DNA of 64,000 nt from Catellatospora paridis (GTDB lineage: Bacteria; Actinomycetota; Actinomycetes; Mycobacteriales; Micromonosporaceae): NCBI RefSeq assembly GCF_009720365.1, contig NZ_ML769313.1, forward strand, positions 296,591 to 360,590, written 5' to 3'. The position numbers were made by a program, and so were the translations under genes. How positions within the stretch are numbered: position 1 is the first letter of the stretch; each line of letters starts with the position of its first letter. Positions 23,716-31,993 of this stretch are shown here, in pieces. Below the pieces are notes generated by a model. The model searched no databases, had not been told where the DNA came from, and saw nothing but the letters and a program-made list of their open reading frames with translations.

Positions 23716-25836
23716 TCAGTAGACCTCGACCTTGCCGGTCGGTCTGGGGCTGAACGAGTCGTTGAAGAAGTACTCGCCCTTGGCCGTGAAGGTGTACGAG
23801 AACGACTCGCCGGGCTGGAGCCTGATGTCGAACAGGCCCTCGAAGAACTGGGTGGCGCCGTGCACGTTCACGTTGTCGGCGGGGTTGACGAAGGTGACGG
23901 TCGTGCCGACCGGCACCCGCAGGTGCGTCGGGGCCATGGCGTTGACCGCGGTCGACTCGACGGTCCCCACGGTCCCGGTCGCGGGGTTGTAGATCCGTGC
24001 CAGAACCACGGTGTTGCCGACGGCGCTGCCCTCCACCGGACCGCCGGACACCGGCCGGCGTACGACCGGCGGGGGCGGTGCGGCAGCGGCGGCGACCGTT
24101 CCGCCGATCTTGAAAGCCCAGAGGTGGTCGCCGCGCGGGGCGGAGTTGCCGTAGGGGATGCCGGTGCCGCCGGCGTAGACCGCGAGGTACTGCTCGCCGT
24201 CGATCTCGTAGCTGATCGGGCTGCTGCTGATCGCGGCCCCGGTCTGAAAGCGCCACAGTTCGCGCCCGTTGCGGGCGTCGAGGGCCAGCAGGTTCCCGTC
24301 GGGTTGGCCGATGAACAGCAGGTCACCGGCGGTGGTGAGGATGCCGTTGCCGTGCGCCAGCGAGTACGGCAGGTGCTTCTTCCACCGCACCCGGTTGGTG
24401 GCGGGGTCGACGGCGACGACGCCGCCGGTCTGGTATTCGCCCGGCGGGCGCAGGCCGTTGCTGGCCTCGGTGAGCGAGTGCGCCGCGGCGACGTAGCCGT
24501 ATCCGGTGTAGACGAGGCCGGTGCTGTGGCTGAACGACTGGTGGCTCCAGTCGGCTCCGCCGCCGTGCCCCGGGATGGACAGGATCGGCACGTCCCAGTG
24601 CGGGTCGTACAGCGATCCCTGCACGTAGTTGGGGACGGCGCGGTTGGGGTCGCCCGGGATCGCGGTGCCCAGCGGCTGGTCGACGACCCGGGTCTCGGTC
24701 CAGGCCCCCTGCCGGGGGAACGGCTGGGTGGGCCAGGTCTTCTGCCGCGGCTCCTGCGGCACCGGGACCTCGTCGATGCCCAGGGGAGCGGAGCCGTCCT
24801 CGCGGTCGAGGATGAAGTACATGCCGGACTTGCTGCCGTACACGACGAGCTTGCGGTCACGGCCGCGGATTTTGGTGTCCACCAGGACCGGGGCCATGGT
24901 GTTGTCCATGTCCCAGATGCCGTGGTGGATCGACTGGAAGTGCCACCGGTACCGGCCGGTCTTCAGATCCATGGCGACGATCGAGCTGGAGAACAGGTTC
25001 AGGCCGCCGCGCTGCGAGCCGTCCTGGGAGGACCGGTTGCCGCGCGGGTTGCCGAAGGTCCAGTAGACCAGGCCCAGGTCGGGGTCGAGCGCGGGGTGCA
25101 TCCAGGGCGCCGCGCCGCCGTTCTGCCACGACGTGCCCTCCCACGTCTCGTTGCCGAACTCGCCCGGCTCGGGGGCGCCCCAGAAGTGCCAGACGACGTC
25201 GCCGTTGCGGGCGTCCAGGGCCAGTGCCGCGGCGCGGTCGCTGTCGTGGGTGCCGACGTAGAGGATGCCGTCGTAGTGGGTGACGGCGACCTTCTCCATG
25301 TTGCCGTACTCGCTGACCTGCCGCTCCCAGGCGACCGCGCCGGTCTCCTGGTCGAGTGCGATGATCCAGCTGCCGCGGCCGTGGGTGAACACCTTGCCGT
25401 CGCCGACCGCGACACCGCGGCGGGTCACCGTGCCGCGGGTCTGCCGATACACCCACTTCGTGACGCCGGTGGCGCCGTCGACGGCGAACACGTTGCCGAA
25501 CGCGGACTCGATGTAGAGCACGCCGTCGACGGCCACCGCGGTGCTCTGGTTGGTGCCTGTGTCGATGCCGCCTTCGATGCGGTTGAGCCATGCCCCGCCC
25601 AGGCGGTCGACAGTGCGCCGGTTGATCCGGTGCAGCGAGGTGTAGTTCTGGTTGCCGTAGTTGCCGCCGACCTTGGGGAAGTCGGCGGCACCCGGGGTCG
25701 TGCAGCGTGAGCCGCCGTGCCCGCCAGGTCGGCCCGCGGGTTCGGGTGCCGCGTCGGCGGCGGCCGGTGTCAGGGCCGCGCCGACGGCTGTCGCCGCTGC
25801 TCCGGTGAGTAATGCCCGACGTGGGATCTCTGCCAT
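23716..25836 (-). CDS. Secreted PQQ-type beta-propeller dehydrogenase with C-terminal cupredoxin-like domain
   Basis: 706 residues. Tat signal (RR at 6-7, 'IPRRALLTGAAATAVGAAL') cut near residue 30. Residues about 45-585 form a quinoprotein propeller with repeats such as 'GDVVWHFWG', 'RNGRELWRFQTG' and 'NGILTTAGDLLFIGQPDGNLLALDARNG', similar to PQQ glucose/alcohol/quinate-type dehydrogenases. After a Pro-rich linker, about 610-706 is a cupredoxin-like fold (LRVPVGTTVTFVNPADNVNVHGA...SYTFTAKGEYFF). The Cys ligand expected in a type-1 copper site is missing (EYFFNDSFS), so copper binding is doubtful. The ATG at 25836 has GAGGTC upstream. Substrate unknown; context suggests a polyol or quinate-like acid. 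Confidence 0.87.
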   Translation of the reverse strand: MAEIPRRALLTGAAATAVGAALTPAAADAAPEPAGRPGGHGGSRCTTPGAADFPKVGGNYGNQNYTSLHRINRRTVDRLGGAWLNRIEGGIDTGTNQSTAVAVDGVLYIESAFGNVFAVDGATGVTKWVYRQTRGTVTRRGVAVGDGKVFTHGRGSWIIALDQETGAVAWERQVSEYGNMEKVAVTHYDGILYVGTHDSDRAAALALDARNGDVVWHFWGAPEPGEFGNETWEGTSWQNGGAAPWMHPALDPDLGLVYWTFGNPRGNRSSQDGSQRGGLNLFSSSIVAMDLKTGRYRWHFQSIHHGIWDMDNTMAPVLVDTKIRGRDRKLVVYGSKSGMYFILDREDGSAPLGIDEVPVPQEPRQKTWPTQPFPRQGAWTETRVVDQPLGTAIPGDPNRAVPNYVQGSLYDPHWDVPILSIPGHGGGADWSHQSFSHSTGLVYTGYGYVAAAHSLTEASNGLRPPGEYQTGGVVAVDPATNRVRWKKHLPYSLAHGNGILTTAGDLLFIGQPDGNLLALDARNGRELWRFQTGAAISSSPISYEIDGEQYLAVYAGGTGIPYGNSAPRGDHLWAFKIGGTVAAAAAPPPPVVRRPVSGGPVEGSAVGNTVVLARIYNPATGTVGTVESTAVNAMAPTHLRVPVGTTVTFVNPADNVNVHGATQFFEGLFDIRLQPGESFSYTFTAKGEYFFNDSFSPRPTGKVEVY

Positions 25837-26028
25837 GCTGACCTCGTTCCTGTGCTGAAGGCGGTCTGTCTGCGGTGGCGCGTCCTGTGCGCTCGGGGCG
25901 GATCCGCATGCCGATGCGTGGCGACCGCGGGCAGGCGTGACCGGCTGCGCGATTGCGGCGGTCAGCGGGCTGGAAGCGTCGCGTGCAACGCGTTGTGCGT
26001 CAGCGAATCCGACTAACAATCATGAGGT

Positions 26029-26070
26029 CCACTAGGCGGTCCAAATAGGCCATCTAGAGGCACGGCTCAA
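26029..26070 (-). promoter_or_regulatory. Quinoprotein promoter with tandem IclR-type sites
   Basis: Minus-strand TTGAGC (26070-26065), 17 bases, TATTTG (26047-26042). Site C1 CCACTAGGCGG (26029-26039, centre 26034) covers the predicted start; site C2 CCATCTAGAGG (26050-26060, centre 26055) lies in the spacer. Centre distance 21 bp, identical to the two other pairs in the island. Confidence 0.55.
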
Positions 26071-26151
26071 TATATGACCGACCCCGCTGCGGCGCAAGGC
26101 GAGGTTTCCGGAATGTGTCGTCGCGGTCATTTGGGGCGGACACGGTGGCAC

Positions 26152-26175
26152 GCGACGGCCGGTGCCGGCCGTCGC
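26152..26175 (-). terminator. Terminator of the citrate-synthase-like gene
   Basis: Perfect 11-bp stem (26152-26162 with 26165-26175), almost no loop, 18 bases past the stop codon. Confidence 0.7.
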
Positions 26176-26192
26176 GGCGAGGACTGGACCGA

Positions 26193-26999
26193 TCAGTTCC
26201 CGAGGTAGGTCGGCAGGATCCCGGTTGGGATCGGACCCTTGTTGCGCCGGCCCTGCTGGGTCTCCTCCCAGGCGTGGGCCAGGATGCCGATGCTGCGGCT
26301 GAGCACGAACAGGCCGCGGGCCAGCGGGGCCGGGAAGCCGAGCTCGGCGTAGATGATCGCGGTCGCCCCGTCGATGTTCATCGGCACCGGCCGCCGGCCC
26401 GGTCGCTGTAGTGCCGCCTCCACGGCCCGGGCCGCGGTGGCGTGGCGGCCCTCGACCACGCCGTCGCGCACGGCGGCGTCGACCAGGCCCAGCAGGGGAT
26501 CGCGGCGGGGGTCGACGGGATGGAAGCGGTGCCCGAACCCGGGAACGTAGCGCGAGTGGGCGCGCCAGGCGGTCAGCGCGTCGCCGACCGCGGTGTCGAG
26601 ATCGGCGCCGGCGTCCTGGCGGGCGCAGATGTCGGTCAGCACCTCGACGCACTGTTGCCCCGCGCCGCCGTGCGAGTCGCCGAGCAGGTTGACACCGGTG
26701 GCGACCGCGTTGTTCAAACCGATGCCGCAGGTCGCGGCCATGCGTGCGGCGGCGATCGACGGTGCGTGCGGGCCGTGGTCGACCCCGGCGACGAGCGCGG
26801 CCTCCAGCAGCGCCGACTGCCGCCGGTCGGGCACGTCGCCGCGCAGCATCAACCAGATCATGTCGGTGAGGCCGGTGGTCCCGATCAGCTCCTGCACCGG
26901 GCGGCCGCGCAGCTCGATCACGCCGGGTGCCATCCGGGACACGGACGTGGCCCACCAGTCCGCGACCATTGCCGCGGTCGTGTCCTGCGTGGTGCTCAC
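26193..26999 (-). CDS. Short citrate-synthase-fold protein (citryl-CoA lyase-like)
   Basis: 268 residues, much shorter than a TCA-cycle citrate synthase (about 370-430). It keeps the core: 'GLTDMIWLMLRGDVPDRRQSALLEAALVAGVDHGPHAPSIAAARMAA', the glycine-rich 'GDSHGGAGQQC' (catalytic-His region), 'RYVPGFGHRFH' (second catalytic His) and 'RSIGILAHAWEETQQG'. Proteins of this size are known as citryl-CoA lyase-like, and cleave a citryl-type CoA thioester to acetyl-CoA and an oxoacid. The nearby CaiB/BaiF transferase could supply the thioester. GTG start at 26999 with GGAGG 6 bases before. Its promoter carries the tandem IclR-type sites. Confidence 0.85.
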   Translation of the reverse strand: MSTTQDTTAAMVADWWATSVSRMAPGVIELRGRPVQELIGTTGLTDMIWLMLRGDVPDRRQSALLEAALVAGVDHGPHAPSIAAARMAATCGIGLNNAVATGVNLLGDSHGGAGQQCVEVLTDICARQDAGADLDTAVGDALTAWRAHSRYVPGFGHRFHPVDPRRDPLLGLVDAAVRDGVVEGRHATAARAVEAALQRPGRRPVPMNIDGATAIIYAELGFPAPLARGLFVLSRSIGILAHAWEETQQGRRNKGPIPTGILPTYLGN

Positions 27000-27057
27000 G
27001 TCGCCTCCAGTGGTGTCCGGACTGACTGTTCGACCATCGCCGAACCTACCGTGCAGT

Positions 27058-27089
27058 CCGTAGAGCGGGCTAGTAGGTCCGCTGTACGG
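27058..27089. promoter_or_regulatory. Tandem IclR-type sites, citrate-synthase-like gene
   Basis: A1 CCGTAGAGCGG (27058-27068, centre 27063) and A2 CCGCTGTACGG (27079-27089, centre 27084), 21 bp apart. The 15-mer CAGTCCGTAGAGCGG at 27054-27068 occurs again, unchanged, at 30429-30443. The pair lies 59-90 bases upstream of the GTG at 26999; a -35/-10 pair is not clear. Confidence 0.55.
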
Positions 27090-27279
27090 ATTTCTGTCCG
27101 AAATCCCATGTCCCGTGGTGCACATTGCTCACGTCGCCCGCCCGCATCACGCGAGCCGGCCTGCGAATCCTCTGGACCGGACGGTGCCGCCCGCTCGAGA
27201 GCGGGTCGCAGCTCTTGACTTCGCCCACCGCCGTACAGCTAATTAACGTACTAGCTCGTATAACAAGCGGGGAGGCCCG

Positions 27280-28164
27280 GTGGCCCGAGGACGACGCTTT
27301 CTGGTGGGGCTCATCGGTGGCGACCTCGGGCCGTCGCTCAGCCCCGCGCTGCACGAGCGGGAGGCCGACGAGCTGGGCGTGCGCTACCTGTACCAGCTCC
27401 TCGACCTCGACGTGCTCGACCTGGGCGCGGAGGACGTCGGCGCGCTCGTCGCGCAGGCGGGGCAGTTCGGGTTCGCCGGCCTCAACATCACGCACCCCTC
27501 GAAGCAGGCGGTGGTGAAGTATCTCCCCGAGCTCTCCGCCGACGCCGCGGCATTGGGCGCGGTGAACACCGTGGTGTTCCGGCAGGGACGGGCGGTCGGG
27601 CACAACACGGACTGGTCGGGCTTCCTCACCGGGTTCCGGCGCGGACTGCCCGGCGCGGCGGTCGGCGACGTCGTGCTGCTGGGCGCCGGGGGAGCGGGCA
27701 CCGCCGTCGCGTTCGCGCTCGTACGCCTCGGTGTGCGGCAGCTGACCGTGGTGGACCTGGCGGTGGAACGCGCCGAACAGCTCGCCGAGGTGGTGCGCCG
27801 GGCCGCCGCGGCGGACCGGCCCGTGACCGTCCGGACGACCCGCACGGTGGACGAGATCCGCGATCGGCTGGCCGCGGCGGACGGCCTGGTCAACGCCACA
27901 CCCGTGGGCATGAGCGGGGACGGGGCGACGCCGCTGCCGGCCGGGCTGTTCCGCCCGGAGATGTGGGTCGCCGACATCGTCTACCGGCCGCTGCTGACGG
28001 AACTGCTGCGCCAGGCGCGCGCCGCCGGCTGCCGGACCCTGGACGGCGGCGGCATGGTCGTGGCTCAGGCCGCTGAGACGTTCCACCTGATCACCGGGCT
28101 GTCGCCCGACCTCGAGCGGATGTACCGGCACTTCTCATCCCTCACCGCCGCGGCGACGTCGTGA
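27280..28164 (+). CDS. Shikimate/quinate dehydrogenase (AroE/QsuD-like)
   Basis: 294 residues. Substrate site: 'SLSPALHERE' (about 16-25), 'GLNITHPSKQAV' with the catalytic Lys, and 'HNTDWSGF' with the catalytic Asp. Cofactor site: GAGGAGTAVAFAL followed by 'LTVVDLAVERAEQL': an Asp after the second strand, and no Arg, favours NAD over NADP, as in catabolic quinate/shikimate dehydrogenases. It ends with 'GGGMVVAQAAETF'. GTG start at 27280 with GGGGAGG 5 bases before. It interconverts quinate or shikimate with the 3-dehydro forms; a dehydroshikimate dehydratase-like gene lies at 38640-41423, which supports a catabolic role. Confidence 0.92.
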   Translation: MARGRRFLVGLIGGDLGPSLSPALHEREADELGVRYLYQLLDLDVLDLGAEDVGALVAQAGQFGFAGLNITHPSKQAVVKYLPELSADAAALGAVNTVVFRQGRAVGHNTDWSGFLTGFRRGLPGAAVGDVVLLGAGGAGTAVAFALVRLGVRQLTVVDLAVERAEQLAEVVRRAAAADRPVTVRTTRTVDEIRDRLAAADGLVNATPVGMSGDGATPLPAGLFRPEMWVADIVYRPLLTELLRQARAAGCRTLDGGGMVVAQAAETFHLITGLSPDLERMYRHFSSLTAAATS

Positions 28165-28188
28165 CGGAGAGGGGGAGCCGACCGTATG

Positions 28189-29373
28189 TCAGGACCCGGG
28201 CTTGCGCCAGCGGCGGGTGATCTCCGGAAGCTCGTCGTTGTGCTCGCCGAGCAGCGGCGGCGCGCCCACCGGATGCATCGGCTCGCCGTCGACGAGCACG
28301 CCCGTGCCGCTCAGGCGCAGCCGCCGGTCGGTGGCCGGGCCGGGGAAGCGCACGTCGGCGAAGAACCGGCGGTGGGCCAGCTGGTCCAGCTCGACGGCCT
28401 GCGGGACGGTCAGGATCCGGGCGGCGGGCACGCCTACCCGGTTGAGCTCCTGTTCCCAGACCAGTGCCGGACGCGCCCGCAGGGCGTCGTCGAGTTCGGC
28501 GTTGAGCGCGTCCCGGTGCTCCTTGCGCTGCTCCCGGGTGGCGAAGCGCGGGTCGGTGACCAGATCCGGCCGGCCCACGCAGCGGCACAGGCTCTCGAAC
28601 TGCTCCTGCCGGTTGGCCGCGATGTTGAGCGGGCCGTCGGCGGCGTGGAAGGTGCCCGACGGGGCGGCGGTCGGGTTCTGGTTGCCCATCGGCTGTGGGG
28701 GCACCCCGCCGACCAGGTGGTTGGAGACCGCCCAGCCCATCGCGGAGACGGACGCCTCCAGCATGGACACGTCCAGGAAGGAGCCGCGGCCGTGGCGCTC
28801 CCGGCCGGCGATGGCGGCCGTGACGGCCAAGGCCGCGGTGAGCCCGCCCAGCGAGTCACTGATGGGGAAACCGACCCGCAGCGGCGCGGTGTCCTGCGTG
28901 CCGGTGATGCTCATCATCCCGGAGAGCCCCTGGATGACCTGGTCGTATGCGGGAGCCTGGCTCATCGGCCCGCTCTGCCCGAAGCCGCTGATCGCGCAGT
29001 AGACCAGCCGCGGGTTCAGCTCTCGCAGGCGCTCCCAGGAGAAGCCGATCCGGGCCAGCACCCCGGCCCGGAAGTTCTCCACCAGCACGTCCGCGGCCGT
29101 GACCAGGTCCACGAAGGCGGCCCGGTCGTCGTCGTCCTTGAGGTCGAGCTCCACCGACTTCTTGCCCGCGTTCTGGGCCAGGAACGAGGCGCCCAGGGCG
29201 GCGTCGTTGAGTTCGGGATCGGGGCCGAGCCGGCGGGCCAGGTCCCCGACGCCGGGGATCTCCACCTTGAGGACCTCCGCGCCGAGCAGGGCCAGCTGAT
29301 ACGTGCAGTATGGCCCGGCGAGCACGTTGGTCAGGTCGAGCACGCGGATGCCGGCGAGCGGTCGATGCGCCAT
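28189..29373 (-). CDS. CaiB/BaiF (family III) CoA-transferase
   Basis: 394 residues, typical size for formyl-CoA transferase-like enzymes. N-terminal 'LAGIRVLDLTNVLAGPYCTYQLALLGAEVLKVE', 'NAGKKSVELDLK', 'DVLVENFRAGVLARIG' and 'GFGQSGPMSQAPAYDQVIQGLSGMMSITG', where the Asp in 'PAYDQ' is the catalytic residue that forms the acyl-aspartyl intermediate. It moves CoA between carboxylic acids in the cytoplasm. Downstream of the IclR gene (54 bp) and probably cotranscribed with it. With the citryl-CoA lyase-like protein it would give an activate-then-cleave route for a tricarboxylic or similar acid. GAGGAG precedes the ATG. Confidence 0.93.
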   Translation of the reverse strand: MAHRPLAGIRVLDLTNVLAGPYCTYQLALLGAEVLKVEIPGVGDLARRLGPDPELNDAALGASFLAQNAGKKSVELDLKDDDDRAAFVDLVTAADVLVENFRAGVLARIGFSWERLRELNPRLVYCAISGFGQSGPMSQAPAYDQVIQGLSGMMSITGTQDTAPLRVGFPISDSLGGLTAALAVTAAIAGRERHGRGSFLDVSMLEASVSAMGWAVSNHLVGGVPPQPMGNQNPTAAPSGTFHAADGPLNIAANRQEQFESLCRCVGRPDLVTDPRFATREQRKEHRDALNAELDDALRARPALVWEQELNRVGVPAARILTVPQAVELDQLAHRRFFADVRFPGPATDRRLRLSGTGVLVDGEPMHPVGAPPLLGEHNDELPEITRRWRKPGS

Positions 29374-29427
29374 GCAGGGTCTCCTCGGGTGGGCTGGCTG
29401 ACGCGGGGCATGTCGGCGCGGCGCGGC

Positions 29428-30273
29428 CTAGCGGGACGTGCCGAGCGGGTGGTCGAAGCCGCGCTCGGACACCTGCTGCGCCATCCGCCTGACCTCCGCC
29501 GCGAACTCGGCGACCCGGGCCTCGGTGAACCGCAGCGTGGGCCCGCTGAGACTGAGTGCGGCCACGACCGCGCCGGAGCGGCCCAGGATCGGGGCGGCCA
29601 CCGCCGACAGGCCCTCGTCGCGTTCGCCGTGGCTGACGGCGTATCCGGCGACGGTGGCCTCGTCGATCCACTCCTGCAGCCGCTTGACGTGACCGGGCCC
29701 GTAGGGCGAGCTGCGGGCGACGCGTGCCAGCAGCGCCGGGCTCGCGTCGCGCAGCAGCACCTTGGCCGTGGCGCCGGCCCAGAGCGGGAGCTCGTCGCCG
29801 ACGTGCACGACGTGGCGAAGCGCCTGCGGGCTCTCCTGCTGGGCGATGCAGACCCGGAAGACGTCGCGGGCGACGTAGACGTTGACCGTCTCGCGCATGC
29901 GCGATGCGAGCTCGCGCATGCCGCGCTGGGTCTCGGGCGGCAGCTCCCAGCTGCTGTGCGCCAGGTGCGCCCAGCGCCACAGGCCGGGTCCGGCCATGTA
30001 GCCGCTCGCGGTGGCCCAGAGCAGGCCGCTCTGCTCCAGTGTCGAGACCAGACGGATCACCGTGGTCTTCGCCAGGCCGGTGGCCTCGGTGATCTCGCGG
30101 ACCGTCACGGTCGGCTGTTCGGCGGTGAGCAGCGTGAGGATGTCCAGCGCCCGCTGGACGCTGCGCACCCCCTGCTGGTCGCCGCCGTCGGCGGGCGGCT
30201 GCGGTGCCGCGGGCTCGTCCTGCGCGGTTCGCTGCCGTCCGGCCGCCCTGTCATGTCCCGTTGCCGCCGCCAC
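29428..30273 (-). CDS. IclR-family transcriptional regulator
   Basis: 281 residues. Winged HTH at about 40-95 ('GVRSVQRALDILTLLTAEQPTVTVREITEATGLAKTTVIRLVSTLEQSGLL'), then the GAF-like effector domain ('VNVYVARDVFRVCIAQQESPQALRHVVHVGDELPLWAGATAKVLL', 'GYAVSHGERDEGLSAVAAPILGRSGAVVAALSLSGP'). GTG start at 30273 with GAGGAAC upstream; the longer ATG-initiated frame adds a basic tail that lacks family similarity. Divergent from the aldehyde dehydrogenase operon. I propose that it binds the 21-bp-spaced palindrome pairs at 26029-26060, 27058-27089 and 30433-30464, one of which is in its own intergenic region. Confidence 0.92.
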   Translation of the reverse strand: MAAATGHDRAAGRQRTAQDEPAAPQPPADGGDQQGVRSVQRALDILTLLTAEQPTVTVREITEATGLAKTTVIRLVSTLEQSGLLWATASGYMAGPGLWRWAHLAHSSWELPPETQRGMRELASRMRETVNVYVARDVFRVCIAQQESPQALRHVVHVGDELPLWAGATAKVLLRDASPALLARVARSSPYGPGHVKRLQEWIDEATVAGYAVSHGERDEGLSAVAAPILGRSGAVVAALSLSGPTLRFTEARVAEFAAEVRRMAQQVSERGFDHPLGTSR

Positions 30274-30394
30274 GGTTCCTCGCTTTCGTCGTGTCCACAT
30301 CGATGGCCTGCGGATGAGCATCCCATCACGAGTCTCGATGACCTGCGGGCCTGGTGGTGCATTCACGCGTCCGTAACGTTCTGGACTCGACCCC

Positions 30395-30423
30395 TTGCTA
30401 GATCCAGCGGACGCCCGTACGTT
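30395..30423 (+). promoter_or_regulatory. Promoter of the aldehyde dehydrogenase operon
   Basis: TTGCTA (30395-30400), 17 bases, TACGTT (30418-30423). Start predicted at about 30430, next to IclR-type site B1. Confidence 0.6.
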
Positions 30424-30432
30424 ACACCCAGT

Positions 30433-30464
30433 CCGTAGAGCGGTCCAGTAGAACCACAGAGTGG
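30433..30464. promoter_or_regulatory. Tandem IclR-type sites, aldehyde dehydrogenase operon
   Basis: B1 CCGTAGAGCGG (30433-30443, centre 30438) and B2 CCACAGAGTGG (30454-30464, centre 30459, perfectly symmetric arms), 21 bp apart. Both are followed by TCC. They cover the predicted transcription start and the leader, ending 19 bases before the GTG at 30483. Confidence 0.6.
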
Positions 30465-30482
30465 TCCACGAAGGAGGATCCG

Positions 30483-31961
30483 GTGCTCGATGCCATGCTC
30501 AAGCCGGACGCTGACGCCGTGCATACGGCAGCAAATCTGGTGGCCGGGAGCTGGGTCGTGGATGGACCTTGTGAGCAGCGCGTGGGACCGTACGTCCGCA
30601 GAGTGGTCAGCCGAGCGCCGGTCACCGCACCGGGCGATGTGGACGCGGTTGCCGCATACGCGCGCGACGCCGCCCGACACATGGCCCGGCTGGCTCCGGC
30701 GGCCCGCGCGGACGTGCTCGACGCGGCAGGACGGCTGGCCCAGGCCCACCGCGCCGAGTTCGCCCGCGTGATCGCGCTGGAGCTCGGCAAACCGCTGCGC
30801 GACGGGCTGGGCGAGATGGACCGGGTGGCCGACACCTTCACGGTCTGCGCCGCCGAGGCCCGCCAGATCGGCGGCGAGGTGCTGCCGGTCGCGGGCTGGC
30901 GACGGGGGATCGGCAACACCGCGCTCACCTACCGCGCCCCGGCGGGCGTGGCACTGGCGATCACGCCGTTCAACGCCCCGGCCAACCTGCTCGCGCACAA
31001 ACTCGGCGCGTCCTTCGCGGCGGGCAACACCACCATCGTCAAGGCCCCGCCGCAGGCGCCCGCGGTCTCCGCGGCCGTGGTGGCGCTGCTGCTCGAGGCC
31101 GGCGCGCCCGAGCAGGCGGTGCAGCTGCTGCACGGCGGCGGCGACGTCGGCGCGGCGCTGTGCGCGCTCACCGAGGTCAGCGTCGTGAGCTTCACCGGCA
31201 GCGCCGCGACCGGGGCCGCCGTGGCCCGCGCCGCGGGAGCCAAGCGCCTCGTCCTGGAACTGGGCGGCAACGCCGCCACCATCGTGTGCGAGGACGCCGA
31301 CATCGCCGCGGCCGCCCGGGTCTGCGCCCGCACCGGCTACACCAACTCCGGCCAGAGCTGCATCTCGGTGCAGCGGGTGTACGTGCACCGCGACCGCTAC
31401 GCGCAGTTCCTCGAAGCGCTCACCGCCGAGGTCGAGACGCTGGTCGTCGGCGACCCGCTCGACCCGGCCACCGACGTCGGCTCCATGGTCGACGAAGCCG
31501 CCGCCGAGCGCGTCGTGTCCTGGGCCGCGCAAGCCGTCGCGGGCGGAGCGTCGATCACGACCGGCGGCCGCCGCGACGGCGCGACCGTGTACCCCACCGT
31601 GGTGGCCGCCCCGCCCGCCGACGCCTTCGTCGTGGTGCACGAGGTCTTCGGGGCGCTGGTGGCCGTGCTGCCCTATGACGACTTCGACGCCGTGCTCGCC
31701 ACCTGCAACGACAGCCGCTACGGCCTGCAGGCCGGGCTGTTCACCCGCGACCTGGGGCGGGCGCTCACGGCATGGCGCGAGCTGGAGGTCGGTGGGCTCG
31801 TGGTGAACGGATCCTCCAACTTTCGCCTAGACCACGTGCCCTTCGGCGGGGTGAAGGACTCCGGCTTCGGCCGCGAGTCGCCCCGTCTGATGATCGAGGA
31901 CTTCACCACGGTGAAGACCATGCTGCTGCGCGGCATGTCGATCTGGGGTGAGCACGGGTGA
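30483..31961 (+). CDS. NAD(P)-dependent aldehyde dehydrogenase
   Basis: 492 residues, standard ALDH superfamily. 'GVALAITPFNAPANLLAHKLGASFAAGNTTIVKAPPQAP' (cofactor region), 'SFTGSAATGAAVARAAG', 'LVLELGGNAATIV' with the general-base Glu, and 'YTNSGQSCISVQRVYVH' with the catalytic Cys; 'HEVFGALVAVLPYDDFDAVLATCNDSRYGLQAGLF' near the end. Oxidises an aldehyde to an acid or acyl-CoA; the substrate cannot be read. GTG start with AAGGAGG 5 bases upstream. First gene of the operon that continues with the ThDP enzyme and perhaps the branched-chain-type importer. Confidence 0.93.
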   Translation: MLDAMLKPDADAVHTAANLVAGSWVVDGPCEQRVGPYVRRVVSRAPVTAPGDVDAVAAYARDAARHMARLAPAARADVLDAAGRLAQAHRAEFARVIALELGKPLRDGLGEMDRVADTFTVCAAEARQIGGEVLPVAGWRRGIGNTALTYRAPAGVALAITPFNAPANLLAHKLGASFAAGNTTIVKAPPQAPAVSAAVVALLLEAGAPEQAVQLLHGGGDVGAALCALTEVSVVSFTGSAATGAAVARAAGAKRLVLELGGNAATIVCEDADIAAAARVCARTGYTNSGQSCISVQRVYVHRDRYAQFLEALTAEVETLVVGDPLDPATDVGSMVDEAAAERVVSWAAQAVAGGASITTGGRRDGATVYPTVVAAPPADAFVVVHEVFGALVAVLPYDDFDAVLATCNDSRYGLQAGLFTRDLGRALTAWRELEVGGLVVNGSSNFRLDHVPFGGVKDSGFGRESPRLMIEDFTTVKTMLLRGMSIWGEHG

Positions 31962-31993
31962 GCAGCCTTCGCACGAGCGACAGAGGAGCACCG

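Larger units (their letters stand above)
25837..26192. other. 356-bp region: IclR-type sites and terminator
   Basis: No gene seen. From left to right it contains the quinoprotein leader, a tandem operator pair (26029-26060), a minus-strand promoter (26042-26070) and a hairpin terminator (26152-26175) belonging to the gene at 26193. Confidence 0.6.

Noticed and set aside
26193-26999. TCA-cycle citrate synthase
   Set aside because: Too short by about 100 residues and placed in an IclR-controlled catabolic island; fits citryl-CoA lyase-like proteins better.
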